A stretch of 8,945 nt of DNA, taken from an uncultured Haloferula sp. (GTDB lineage: Bacteria; Verrucomicrobiota; Verrucomicrobiae; Verrucomicrobiales; Akkermansiaceae). Below, one piece after another: positions 1 through 6,954 of this stretch (the stretch's first letter is position 1; every line of letters starts with the position of its first letter). The translations under genes and the position numbers were made by a program. Below the pieces are notes generated by a model, which saw nothing but the letters and a program-made list of their open reading frames with translations, searched no databases and had not been told where the DNA came from. Location: assembly GCA_946481625.1 (NCBI GenBank), contig CAMLOZ010000104.1, forward strand, positions 1 through 8,945, in the 5' to 3' direction.

Positions 1-1
1 G

Positions 2-493
2 GCGCAGTTCGGTGCCGGCGAGGTCGGGCAGATGTCGATCGATTGGCAAGGACGCCGGGGTGCCTATGGCAACCTCGGGGCGTTGGAAGATTACGTGGGC
101 AACAACGAGATCGCGGCCGATGCGCGCCAGGTTTACCTGGATGCGGGGATCGAGCGGCATCTGCCGGAGTGCACGCCGGCGGCGCTGGCGAAGGCGGCGT
201 TGCTGGGCGACGAGATCGCGCTCGGGATCTGGGACAGCGTGGCGGCGAAGCTGGCGACGGCGATCATGAACTGCTGCTGGCTGCTGAACCCGCAGGCGAT
301 CATCATCGGCGGCGGCGTGGCGAAGGCCGGAGACATTCTCTTCAATCCGCTAACGGCACACCTTTACGCGCAGCTTTCGGCTCCGTTCAAAGAGCACCTG
401 ATGATCCTGCCGGCACGCTTCGGGAACGAGGCGGGAATGGTCGGTGCGGCAGCGCTGGCCTTGGAGGAGGCGGGGGTTGTGTTGCAACCGTGA
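2..493 (+). CDS. ROK-family sugar kinase/regulator, C-terminal part (5' truncated by window edge)
   Basis: The reading frame is already open at base 2 and ends at TGA 491-493, giving 163 residues. ROK proteins are usually about 300 residues, so roughly the N-terminal half, including the ATP-phosphate motif, lies outside the window. Visible family marks are GAGEVGQM near residues 4-11, a glycine-rich LEDY segment near residue 30, NPQAIIIGGG near residue 98 (the nucleotide-binding glycine turn), and a C-terminal GNEAGMVGAAALA typical of ROK. ROK members are cytosolic glucokinases, fructokinases or N-acetylhexosamine kinases, or XylR/NagC-type repressors; the missing N-terminus would decide between kinase and repressor. 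In most bacterial ROK kinases a His and three Cys (GH...CxCGxxGCxE) bind structural zinc. Here the equivalent positions read Q, G, Y and A, so this copy should lack zinc. It converges on the tRNA gene; no U-tailed terminator is seen in 494-605. Confidence 0.88.
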   Translation, partial: AQFGAGEVGQMSIDWQGRRGAYGNLGALEDYVGNNEIAADARQVYLDAGIERHLPECTPAALAKAALLGDEIALGIWDSVAAKLATAIMNCCWLLNPQAIIIGGGVAKAGDILFNPLTAHLYAQLSAPFKEHLMILPARFGNEAGMVGAAALALEEAGVVLQP

Positions 494-605
494 GGTGGGC
501 GCCGTTTGCGAGCGGCACGCCTCTTGGTCTCCCGCCGAAGGCTGTTACAACGGCGAGTGCCTGTGAAGGGGCTACCATCACCTCGTGAAACCGATGGATG
601 CCCCA

Positions 606-681
<76 letters not shown>

Positions 682-693
682 GGCACCGTGGGT

Positions 694-718
694 CCTGCGG
701 CGGCATGACCGCCGCAGG
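694..718. repeat. Perfect 10-bp inverted repeat upstream of tRNA-Thr
   Basis: CCTGCGGCGG (694-703) and CCGCCGCAGG (709-718) are exact reverse complements around a 5-nt spacer. The repeat lies 12 nt before the tRNA 5' end when read on the minus strand. No T-run follows on either strand, so it is not a standard intrinsic terminator. It could be a hairpin in the tRNA precursor leader, an operator, or a GC-rich intergenic repeat. The rest of 682-948 shows no supportable gene and no convincing -35/-10 pair for either the tRNA or the downstream hydrolase gene. Confidence 0.6.
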
Positions 719-948
719 CGCAGCGGTGTAGCGCGGGCGCGGGCCGGGAGAAAGCCCTAATTTTCCCCGGTAGCGGGAGAATCGAACGGAGGCTCCTCCC
801 CCCTTTTCGTTGGAGATTCGATTTCAAGCTCACCGGGCGGGTTTCCCGCGGGTTTGATGCATTGAATTCCGTTCGTCCCGGAGGGTCTCCGCGCGCATGC
901 CGCTTGCTCCGGAAGGGGTGGAAATGCCTACTGCCTTGAAGCCTGCCC

Positions 949-2718
949 ATGCGATTCCTCCTCTGCCTTCTGATTTCCATTTCTTTCGCAAGCGCGTTCG
1001 AGCGCAGCCCGGTGGTCAAGGCGGCGGACAGGCCCGAACGGGTCAAACGGATCGGCAAAGGCCACTGGTTCCTCGACTTCGGCGAGGCGACATTCGGGAC
1101 GGTCGAGCTGACCTCGCCGGACAGCCGGGGGAAGAAGGTGATACTGCACATGGGCGAGGCGCTGACGGACGACGGCAGGGTCCAGCGCAATCCAAGCGGA
1201 ACCGTGCGGTACCAGCAACATGAGGTGACTCTGCGGCCATGGACCGCGGTGCGACCCCAATTGAGTTGGCAGCCGCCGGAATGGATGAAGGAGGAATTCC
1301 TGAGCCTGCCGGACGGTTGCCCGGAAATAATGCCCTTCCGCTATGTGGAGATCGAGGGTGCTCCCCCCTCGTTCCGGGCGGAACAGGTGAGGCGAATCTC
1401 CTGGAGCGTTCCCTTCAAGGCGCATGCATCCTCCTTCGAATCCTCCAGCCCGGAACTCAATGCGGTGTGGAAGCTCTGCAAGCATTCGGTCAAGGCGACC
1501 AGCTTCATGGGCTTGTACGTCGATGGCGACCGCGAGCGGAAGCCCTACGAGGCGGACGTCCTGATCAACCAGCTTTCGCACTACTGCCTGGATGCGCGCT
1601 ACGACACGGCACGGCTGACGCACGAATACCTGTTAGAGAAACCGACCTGGCCGACGGAATGGCGCCTGCAATCGGTAATCCTGGGCTGGCACGATTTCCT
1701 GTGGTCGGGCAACGACCGTTCGCTGCGGCGGAACTTCGAGGCGCTGAAAGGCCGTGCGATGTGCGAGCGCCGGACGACGGAGGGCTTGTTCCTCGGCTGG
1801 AACGACGGCGAGCCGAGAGACATCGTCGACTGGCCATCCAACGAAAGGGACGACTACGACATGGAGCCCGGCGTGAAGACGGCGGTGACGGCCTTCCACT
1901 ACCGCTCGCTGGTGCTTCTTGAAAAGATTGCCAGCCATCTGGGCAGAACCGCCGATGCGCGGGAGTTCGCCGCGATGGCCGCGCAGACCAAGGAGGCGGT
2001 GAACGCGCGGCTCTGGGACGAGGCACGCGGCTGCTATGTGGACGGCCTCGATCCCGAGACAGGCAGGGTCAGCGCCCATGCTTCCGCGCATGCGAATTTC
2101 TTCCCCCTGGCGCTCGGACTGGTGCCGGAAGACCGGGTGAGCCGGGTGACCGCCTACGTGAAGCAGCGCGGCATGGCATGCAGCGTGTACGGCGCGCAGT
2201 TCCTTCTGGAAGGTCTCTACGATGCAGGCGAGGCCGAGTACGCGCTTTCCTTGCTGGTGTCCCGCGACAAGCGCTCGTGGCTGAACATGTCGGAGAAGGT
2301 GGGTTCGACGATCACCCTCGAAGCGTGGGATCCTTCGTTGAAGCCGAACCTGGATTGGAACCACGCCTGGGGCACGGCACCCGCCAACATCATCGCCCGG
2401 CGCCTGATGGGGATCGAACCACTGGAGCCCGGCTTCAAGCGATTCCGGGTGCAGCCGCAGACCGCCTCGCTGGAGAAGGCCAAGATCCGGATGCCGACGC
2501 CCAAGGGGGCCGTGCTGTTGGATATCCGCGGCAGGGATGCCGCCTCATGGAGAGCCAAGCTGTCGGTGCCCGCCGGGACCACGGCCGAGTTTCAAGTCCC
2601 TTTCCCCGGCGAGATCGTGACGGAAGGTACCGGCAAGGCTTCACATCTGCCTACAGAGGGCGACCGGAAAATCCTCGGTTTGGGATCCGGCAATTGGATC
2701 ATCCGGATGCGGAAGTGA
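949..2718 (+). CDS. Secreted GH78-type alpha-L-rhamnosidase-like glycoside hydrolase
   Basis: This 589-residue protein opens with a Sec signal peptide (MRFLLCLLISISFASA, likely cut before FERSP), which supports the ATG at 949 although no strong ribosome site precedes it. Residues about 40-100 (DFGEATFGTVEL, then a HMGEAL turn) resemble the N-terminal beta-sandwich of GH78 enzymes. An (alpha/alpha)6 barrel follows. Its D192-GDRERKPYEAD-203 segment sits where GH78 enzymes have the DxxQRDERxGWxGD acid motif, and E458 in TITLEAWD with H472 in NHAWGT sits where the second catalytic Glu region is expected. A small beta-sandwich closes the protein after GIEPLEPGF. Members release terminal alpha-L-rhamnose from plant, algal or bacterial glycans; this one would act in the periplasm or outside. 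At 589 residues it is compact, lacking extra carbohydrate-binding domains common in GH78. Family assignment is good; substrate is unknown because the motif is diverged. Confidence 0.85.
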   Translation: MRFLLCLLISISFASAFERSPVVKAADRPERVKRIGKGHWFLDFGEATFGTVELTSPDSRGKKVILHMGEALTDDGRVQRNPSGTVRYQQHEVTLRPWTAVRPQLSWQPPEWMKEEFLSLPDGCPEIMPFRYVEIEGAPPSFRAEQVRRISWSVPFKAHASSFESSSPELNAVWKLCKHSVKATSFMGLYVDGDRERKPYEADVLINQLSHYCLDARYDTARLTHEYLLEKPTWPTEWRLQSVILGWHDFLWSGNDRSLRRNFEALKGRAMCERRTTEGLFLGWNDGEPRDIVDWPSNERDDYDMEPGVKTAVTAFHYRSLVLLEKIASHLGRTADAREFAAMAAQTKEAVNARLWDEARGCYVDGLDPETGRVSAHASAHANFFPLALGLVPEDRVSRVTAYVKQRGMACSVYGAQFLLEGLYDAGEAEYALSLLVSRDKRSWLNMSEKVGSTITLEAWDPSLKPNLDWNHAWGTAPANIIARRLMGIEPLEPGFKRFRVQPQTASLEKAKIRMPTPKGAVLLDIRGRDAASWRAKLSVPAGTTAEFQVPFPGEIVTEGTGKASHLPTEGDRKILGLGSGNWIIRMRK

Positions 2719-2730
2719 GCTTTCGCACCG

Positions 2731-2749
2731 CTTCCCCATTAAGGGGGAG
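2731..2749. repeat. C/G-rich REP-like hairpin after the hydrolase gene
   Basis: CTTCCCC (2731-2737) pairs with GGGGGAG (2743-2749) around an ATTAA loop, with one G-U pair. It starts 12 nt after the hydrolase stop codon. A second G-run (CCGGGGG) follows at 2751-2757. There is no T-tract, so at most it is a weak terminator or RNA-stabilising hairpin. It resembles the two CCCC/GGGG hairpins at 6882-6929 and may be a remnant of a dispersed intergenic repeat. Confidence 0.5.
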
Positions 2750-2799
2750 ACCGGGGGATTTGGGTTGAGTGCACGGTGGCTTTGGGGGCTTATCCTGCC

Positions 2800-2822
2800 G
2801 AATTCCGCGCTTCTGCGGATTC
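2800..2822 (+). promoter_or_regulatory. Hairpin in the presumed leader of the PEP-CTERM gene
   Basis: GAATTCCGC (2800-2808) can pair with GCGGATTC (2815-2822) around a GCTTCT loop, giving 8 base pairs with one bulged T. The hairpin ends 21 nt before the preferred ATG at 2844. There is no following T-run on the plus strand, so a leader structure affecting translation or RNA stability is more likely than termination. Function is not shown by sequence. Confidence 0.35.
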
Positions 2823-2843
2823 ACAAAAACCGCCTACTCCCCT

Positions 2844-3602
2844 ATGCATTCCCGATTCCTTCCCTTGGCAAACGCGGTGATCGCCCCGTTCTTGATCGGT
2901 GGCGCCAGCGCTGTGGTGATCGACACCTTCAGCGACGGCAGCCTGTCCGAATACACCAGCACCCGCGTGCTGGACAACAGCGTCGCCACCGCGAACATCA
3001 GCTTCTCGTCATCGACCGGCAGCTTGGTTTCGACCTACGATTCGGGCACCTCTGCGGCCGAGCAGGTGCTCCTGCTCCGGAACGACTTCAGCCTCGCGGT
3101 CGGTCAGACGCTGACCATCGACACCGCTTTCGCCACGACGAGCACGCAGATGGATTTCGGCCTCGCCATCGCGGGTGCCGCCGCGATTACGTCCGCATCC
3201 TCGGGAGACACGGACACGCGGGACCTGAGCAACTTCCTTGCGATCTATGTCCGGCCTTCCCAGGACGCCGTCCGCGTGACCAGTTCCAACAACGGCGTGG
3301 TCACCACCGGCTCGGGCATTCTCGGCACGGCTGAAACACTGGTTTCCCAGCTCTACATCACACGGGTGACCTCCACGGAGTTCACCGTGGGATACGTCGA
3401 TACGAGCGCGGTCAGCCATGATGCCCTGACGGTGAATTTCACGGCGACGGACCTGGGCAGCCAGATCGGCTTCTATGGTGACATGCGCACGGCTTCCACG
3501 AGCCTCGGTTCTCTGGACAATCTGGCGATCGTTCCCGAGCCTTCGGCAGCCTTGCTTGGCGGGTTGGGCCTGTTCGCCCTGCTGCGCCGTCGTCGCGGGT
3601 AG
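2844..3602 (+). CDS. PEP-CTERM sorted surface/extracellular protein of unknown function
   Basis: The protein is 252 residues from ATG 2844. This start is preferred over an in-frame GTG at 2769 because it puts a signal peptide (MHSRFLPLANAVIAPFLIGGASA) at the N-terminus and leaves the hairpin at 2800-2822 untranslated. The mature part, from about DTFSDGS, is Ser/Thr-rich and rich in alternating beta-strand pattern, ending in LGSLDNLAI. This looks like a jelly-roll or concanavalin-like sandwich, but no named family is recognised. The C-terminus (residues 230-252) is a textbook PEP-CTERM tag: VPEPS, a hydrophobic AALLGGLGLFALL stretch, then RRRRG. By family knowledge such tags are processed by an exosortase, and the proteins are exported to the cell surface or an exopolysaccharide matrix. 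It is closely followed by a strong terminator, so it may be a single-gene transcript. Confidence 0.88.
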   Translation: MHSRFLPLANAVIAPFLIGGASAVVIDTFSDGSLSEYTSTRVLDNSVATANISFSSSTGSLVSTYDSGTSAAEQVLLLRNDFSLAVGQTLTIDTAFATTSTQMDFGLAIAGAAAITSASSGDTDTRDLSNFLAIYVRPSQDAVRVTSSNNGVVTTGSGILGTAETLVSQLYITRVTSTEFTVGYVDTSAVSHDALTVNFTATDLGSQIGFYGDMRTASTSLGSLDNLAIVPEPSAALLGGLGLFALLRRRRG

Positions 3603-3634
3603 GTTTTCTGCCAGGTGCGACAGGCGATTTTCCC

Positions 3635-3666
3635 AAGCCGGCGGCTCGCAAGAGCGCCGGTTTTTT
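3635..3666 (+). terminator. Strong rho-independent terminator after the PEP-CTERM gene
   Basis: CCGGC-G-GCTC (3638-3647), a GCAA tetraloop, and GAGC-GCCGG (3652-3660) form a 9-bp GC stem with one bulged G, followed at once by six Ts (3661-3666). AA before the stem can extend pairing into the T-run. It lies 33 nt after the PEP-CTERM stop codon and only 14 nt before the preferred kinase start at 3681. It is the clearest terminator in the window. Confidence 0.85.
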
Positions 3667-3680
3667 GCCAGCTTGCGAGC

Positions 3681-6221
3681 ATGTCCGTTTGCGCCGCGTT
3701 TGCCGCATTGTTCCGGCGCAGCCTTCCCGCCGCCTTGCCGGTACTTCCGGTGTCCTTGCAGGCGCAGCCCCATCCCTATCAGGCGGACAAGCATACGCTG
3801 CACCTCTGGCATCTCGATGAAACGGCCGCACCCTTCGCCGATGCGGTGCCTGCACCGATCCCCCTGACGGGCCTTCTCAACGGAGCGCGTGCCGGGGAGC
3901 CCTCGCTGCCGGGATTCGGGGCGGCCGTCTCGTTTCTCGCCGATGCCGGCGGGATTCCGGGGAGTTCGGACTTCCGCGGCGCGATCCTGTCCGCCGCCTC
4001 CACCTTGGCAAACAGCGGCCAGGACAACGTCCCGGAGGGATTCCGTTATGGAGGGGAGGATGGAGCATTCACCTTCGAGTTGCTCGTGCGACCCGACGCG
4101 AGGCCGCAGGATGCCAAGGTGGTCGCGCTGGGATTGATCTCGATGGATGGCGACGGCGGCGACCGCATCTTCAATTTCCGGATCGAGAAGCAAGGTTTCC
4201 TCGCGTTCATCACCCTGCCGCATTGCGGGGCGACCGGCGGCGGCCTCGCTTCGATCCCGACTTCCGGTCCACACGCCTACCGGGTCGGAGACTGGTTTCA
4301 CGTGGCTGTCACCTATGATGGCAATGCCGGCGTCACCAACAACCTGAAGCTGTATTGGACGCGGATCGGCAGCCAGGCGGACCGTGCCAATCTGATCGGC
4401 CGCGGCACCCTGTCGAACGACCTGAATGGGAACACGGGCGACTTCGCGATCGGAAACGAGGCGCGGTCGTTTTCCGGCAATGCGGAGGGCGAGCCTTTCC
4501 CCGGCTTGATCGACGAAGTCCGTATCAGTTCGGTGGCGAGGGATCCGACCGACTATTTCTTCATTCCCCTCGAATCGCGCAAAGCCTCGGGAGAGTCCGC
4601 CGCCAGCGCCTCCTCGACAACTTTGCCCGAGAAGCTCGACCTGAAGCTCTCGAACGTGCTGGTGGATGCGTCCGCCGCGACGCTTCCGAAACCGGGCGAC
4701 ACGTTGAAGCTCGGGTCCGGGCTGCACCGCTTGGACTTCGATTTCGGGTTCGACCCCGAACGGATGGACACGGACGTGAAGTTGCGTTGCCAGTTGGAGG
4801 GCATCGACGAGCGCTGGCGAGAGACGGAGCGCGGGATGAGCATCATTTACCAAGCGCTCGATTCGGACAGCCGCGTGATTTCCCAAGCGAGCTTTCCGGC
4901 GGTCGGCCGGAGCAGCGGTTGGGAAACCACACCGGAAGACTCTGTCATGACGCGGCGGAACGAGCCGGTCTATGTGCCCGCGGAAACAAGCGCCTTGAGG
5001 GTCTCGCTGAGTTCCGGCTCGCCGGACACCACCGGGCTCATGGTGATCGACAATCTCGCGCTGCGGGAGCCGGGCCAGGAGTCGTCGGCTTGGACGAGCG
5101 GCACTTTCGACTTTGCCGGGATCACGCCCTCTCCCGCCGATCTGCCCCCCGGATGGTTGCGGGGCGGTGCCGATCCGGCGATCGCGTATCTCGTGATCCG
5201 CAGGGAAGGCTCGGCCCTCGGCTTGGTGGATGCCGATCAGGAGAAGCACGGCGAGTGGGTCGCGTCACAAGCTTGGAGTCCGCGGGAAAGCGGCGGACGG
5301 ACGATGGTGCTCTCATGGGATGAAGCTTACAACGTGATCGGAGGTGCGCTGAACCGGGCGACTTACATTAACGTGCCGGCGGGAGAATATCATTTCCGCG
5401 TGATCGGGCTGGCCGGGGAGAAGCAACTGGCGGGCGAGATCATCTCGCTGCCGATCCAGATCGCGCCGCCCTTTTGGCGGCGGCTATGGTTCTGGCCCGC
5501 GGTTGCGGCCGGATCGGTGGGATTGGTAGCCGCGGGGATCTTCCGGCACATGAGGCGGCGTTCGAAGCAGAGGTTGGAGAATCTCAAGTTCCAGAACGCC
5601 CTGGAACAGGACAGGAGCAGAATCGCCCGCGACATGCACGACGACCTGGGAACCCGGGTGACGGTGCTGAACATGACCGCTGCCTTGGCGCGGCGCGACA
5701 TGATCGCGGACCCGGCGAAGGCCGCGCGACATCTGGAGAAGATGACCGAGTCCGCGCGCGAACTGGTGGCGGCGATGGATGATCTGGTGTGGGCGGTGAA
5801 TCCGTCCCATGATACCTTGGATCACCTGGCTTCTCATCTCACGAGACTTGCCGAGGAGATGTTCCGCGATTCGCCGGTTCGCTGCCGCCTGGACATCCCC
5901 GCGATCCTTCCCGCGCGTCCGCTCGGATCGGAATTCCGGCACCACATCGCGCTATCGGTGAAGGAATCCCTGCACAACGTATTGCAGCATGCGGGCCCTT
6001 GCGAGGTGTTCCTGTCCCTCGCCCTTGAAGACGAAAAGCTGGCGATCACCATCCGGGATACCGGCCGCGGCTTCGATCCGGCGGCGCGCCCGCAAGGTCA
6101 CGGGCTCGGCAACACGGCGGCGCGTGTCCGCGAGATCGGTGGAAGCTACGACCTTGACTCCGCCCCGGGACGGGGGACGAGTATCATGATCGTCTGTCCC
6201 TTGCCGGAACATCCCCGCTGA
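3681..6221 (+). CDS. Membrane sensor histidine kinase with LamG-like input domain and split Y_Y_Y-like domain
   Basis: ATG 3681 gives 846 residues with a signal peptide (two Arg, then a hydrophobic run ending SLQA before QPHPY). A GTG at 3615 would extend the protein through the terminator stem and is rejected. Order: LamG-like sandwich about 33-300 (HLWHLDE 41-47, DWFHVAVTYDG, DEVRIS 278-283); start of a Y_Y_Y-like domain about 350-384 (QLEGIDERW 371-379); an insert of about 170 residues; then its end about 558-594 (YINVPAGEYHFRV). IAPPFWRRLWFW leads into one membrane helix about 602-621. The cytosolic part is NarL/DesK-type: phospho-acceptor H653 in RDMHDDLGTR (HisKA_3), N-box N766, DTGRGFD (D793) and GHGLGN (806-811) of the ATPase. 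It should autophosphorylate at H653 on an external, probably glycan or surface, cue and pass phosphate to the regulator encoded 8 nt downstream. The ligand is unknown. Confidence 0.92.
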   Translation: MSVCAAFAALFRRSLPAALPVLPVSLQAQPHPYQADKHTLHLWHLDETAAPFADAVPAPIPLTGLLNGARAGEPSLPGFGAAVSFLADAGGIPGSSDFRGAILSAASTLANSGQDNVPEGFRYGGEDGAFTFELLVRPDARPQDAKVVALGLISMDGDGGDRIFNFRIEKQGFLAFITLPHCGATGGGLASIPTSGPHAYRVGDWFHVAVTYDGNAGVTNNLKLYWTRIGSQADRANLIGRGTLSNDLNGNTGDFAIGNEARSFSGNAEGEPFPGLIDEVRISSVARDPTDYFFIPLESRKASGESAASASSTTLPEKLDLKLSNVLVDASAATLPKPGDTLKLGSGLHRLDFDFGFDPERMDTDVKLRCQLEGIDERWRETERGMSIIYQALDSDSRVISQASFPAVGRSSGWETTPEDSVMTRRNEPVYVPAETSALRVSLSSGSPDTTGLMVIDNLALREPGQESSAWTSGTFDFAGITPSPADLPPGWLRGGADPAIAYLVIRREGSALGLVDADQEKHGEWVASQAWSPRESGGRTMVLSWDEAYNVIGGALNRATYINVPAGEYHFRVIGLAGEKQLAGEIISLPIQIAPPFWRRLWFWPAVAAGSVGLVAAGIFRHMRRRSKQRLENLKFQNALEQDRSRIARDMHDDLGTRVTVLNMTAALARRDMIADPAKAARHLEKMTESARELVAAMDDLVWAVNPSHDTLDHLASHLTRLAEEMFRDSPVRCRLDIPAILPARPLGSEFRHHIALSVKESLHNVLQHAGPCEVFLSLALEDEKLAITIRDTGRGFDPAARPQGHGLGNTAARVREIGGSYDLDSAPGRGTSIMIVCPLPEHPR

Positions 6222-6229
6222 TTCCCATC

Positions 6230-6865
6230 ATGTCCTCCCCACACGCCATTGCACTTGTCGAAGACGACGCGAACTTGCGCGAGACCCTCGCCGACATCAT
6301 CTCATCGGCCAGCGACTGGCAGTTGGTGGCGTCCTATCCGGATGCGGAGACCGCGCTCGCCGGGATGGCCTCGGCCTGCCCGGAAGTGGTCCTGATGGAT
6401 ATCCAGCTTCCGGGGATGTCGGGGATCGAATGTGTCGCCCGCTTGAAGGCGCAGCACCCCGGGGTGCAGGTGCTGATGGTCACGGTGTACGACAACAACG
6501 ATAGGATCTTCGACGCGCTGGCGGCAGGCGCTTCCGGATACCTGCTCAAACGGGACGCACCGGCAAAGCTGCTGGAGTGTTTGGATGACTTGCTTGCGGG
6601 CGGCTCCCCGATGTCGAGCGCGATCGCCCGCAAGGTCGTGCAGCATTTCCAGAAGGAGCCACCCGCGAAGAACGAGGATCACAATCTGACGCCGCGCGAA
6701 AAGCAGATCCTCGAATTGCTCGTGAAAGGCGGTCTCTATAAGGAGATCGCCTGGGATCTGGGAATCGGTGTGGAGACGGTGCGCACGCATCTCCACAACA
6801 TCTACGCGAAGCTGCATGTCCGCACGCGGACCGAAGCCGTGGTGAAATACCTCGGCCATCAGTAG
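6230..6865 (+). CDS. NarL/FixJ-family response regulator (REC + LuxR-type HTH)
   Basis: A 211-residue protein beginning 8 nt after the kinase stop codon, so almost certainly co-transcribed and translationally coupled; no clear Shine-Dalgarno is seen. The receiver domain (about 5-122) has the acidic pocket E11/D12, phospho-acceptor D57 in LMDIQLPGMSG, T85 and the invariant K107 in GYLLKRD, so all catalytic positions are present. A linker (about 123-150) leads to a LuxR/GerE helix-turn-helix: LTPREKQILELL (153-164), YKEIAWDLGIGVETVRTHLHN with recognition helix near 181-191, and KLHVRTRTEAV at the end. As in the family, phosphorylation should favour dimerisation and DNA binding. Targets cannot be read from sequence; the adjacent secreted LamG gene at 6955 is the obvious candidate. 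Confidence 0.95.
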   Translation: MSSPHAIALVEDDANLRETLADIISSASDWQLVASYPDAETALAGMASACPEVVLMDIQLPGMSGIECVARLKAQHPGVQVLMVTVYDNNDRIFDALAAGASGYLLKRDAPAKLLECLDDLLAGGSPMSSAIARKVVQHFQKEPPAKNEDHNLTPREKQILELLVKGGLYKEIAWDLGIGVETVRTHLHNIYAKLHVRTRTEAVVKYLGHQ

Positions 6866-6881
6866 CGAGACGGCAAAGGCA

Positions 6882-6899
6882 TCCCCCATTTTCGGGGGA
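6882..6899. repeat. C/G hairpin after the response regulator gene
   Basis: TCCCCC (6882-6887) and GGGGGA (6894-6899) form a perfect 6-bp stem with an ATTTTC loop, 16 nt after the regulator stop. No T-tract follows, so termination would be weak. Its CCCC/GGGG composition matches the hairpins at 2731-2749 and 6917-6929. Confidence 0.5.
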
Positions 6900-6916
6900 A
6901 CAGGTCGCTTTCCAGT

Positions 6917-6929
6917 CCCCTGCAAGGGG
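6917..6929. repeat. Second C/G hairpin in the 6866-6954 gap
   Basis: CCCCT (6917-6921) and AGGGG (6925-6929) pair around a 3-nt GCA loop, 17 nt downstream of the first hairpin. The pair lies in the 89-nt gap before the secreted LamG gene. It could be a decayed intergenic repeat, a weak double terminator, or part of the promoter region of the next gene. No clear -35/-10 is visible. Confidence 0.4.
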
Positions 6930-6954
6930 GCCGTGGGGCAGGATAGCGGGAATC

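Noticed and set aside
494..605. Weak GCCG/CGGC pairings after the ROK gene as a terminator
   Set aside because: Stems of 4-5 bp with long loops and no T-run; no terminator can be claimed.
781..824. 7-bp inverted repeat AATCGAA / TTCGATT upstream of the hydrolase gene
   Set aside because: Short, with 30 nt between arms, so readily expected by chance; not supported as an operator.
928..1623. Minus-strand frame of 231 codons over the hydrolase gene
   Set aside because: Antisense shadow of the GH78-like gene, with no motif, signal peptide or plausible ribosome site.
2765..2796. Possible promoter TTGAGT ... TATCCT before the PEP-CTERM gene
   Set aside because: The spacing of about 20 nt is too long and both boxes match poorly, so it is not reported as a feature.
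2769..2843. Upstream GTG start for the PEP-CTERM protein at 2769
   Set aside because: The added 25 residues have no signal-peptide character and cover a hairpin; ATG 2844 gives a proper signal peptide.
3615..3680. Upstream GTG start for the kinase at 3615
   Set aside because: It would translate the terminator stem and bury the signal peptide; ATG 3681 places the signal peptide at the N-terminus.
3009..5249. Long open frame of 746 codons on the minus strand
   Set aside because: It lies antisense to the PEP-CTERM protein and the sensor kinase, both with clear family motifs. Its own sequence is Arg/Gly-rich with no recognisable domain, as expected for a shadow frame in GC-rich DNA.
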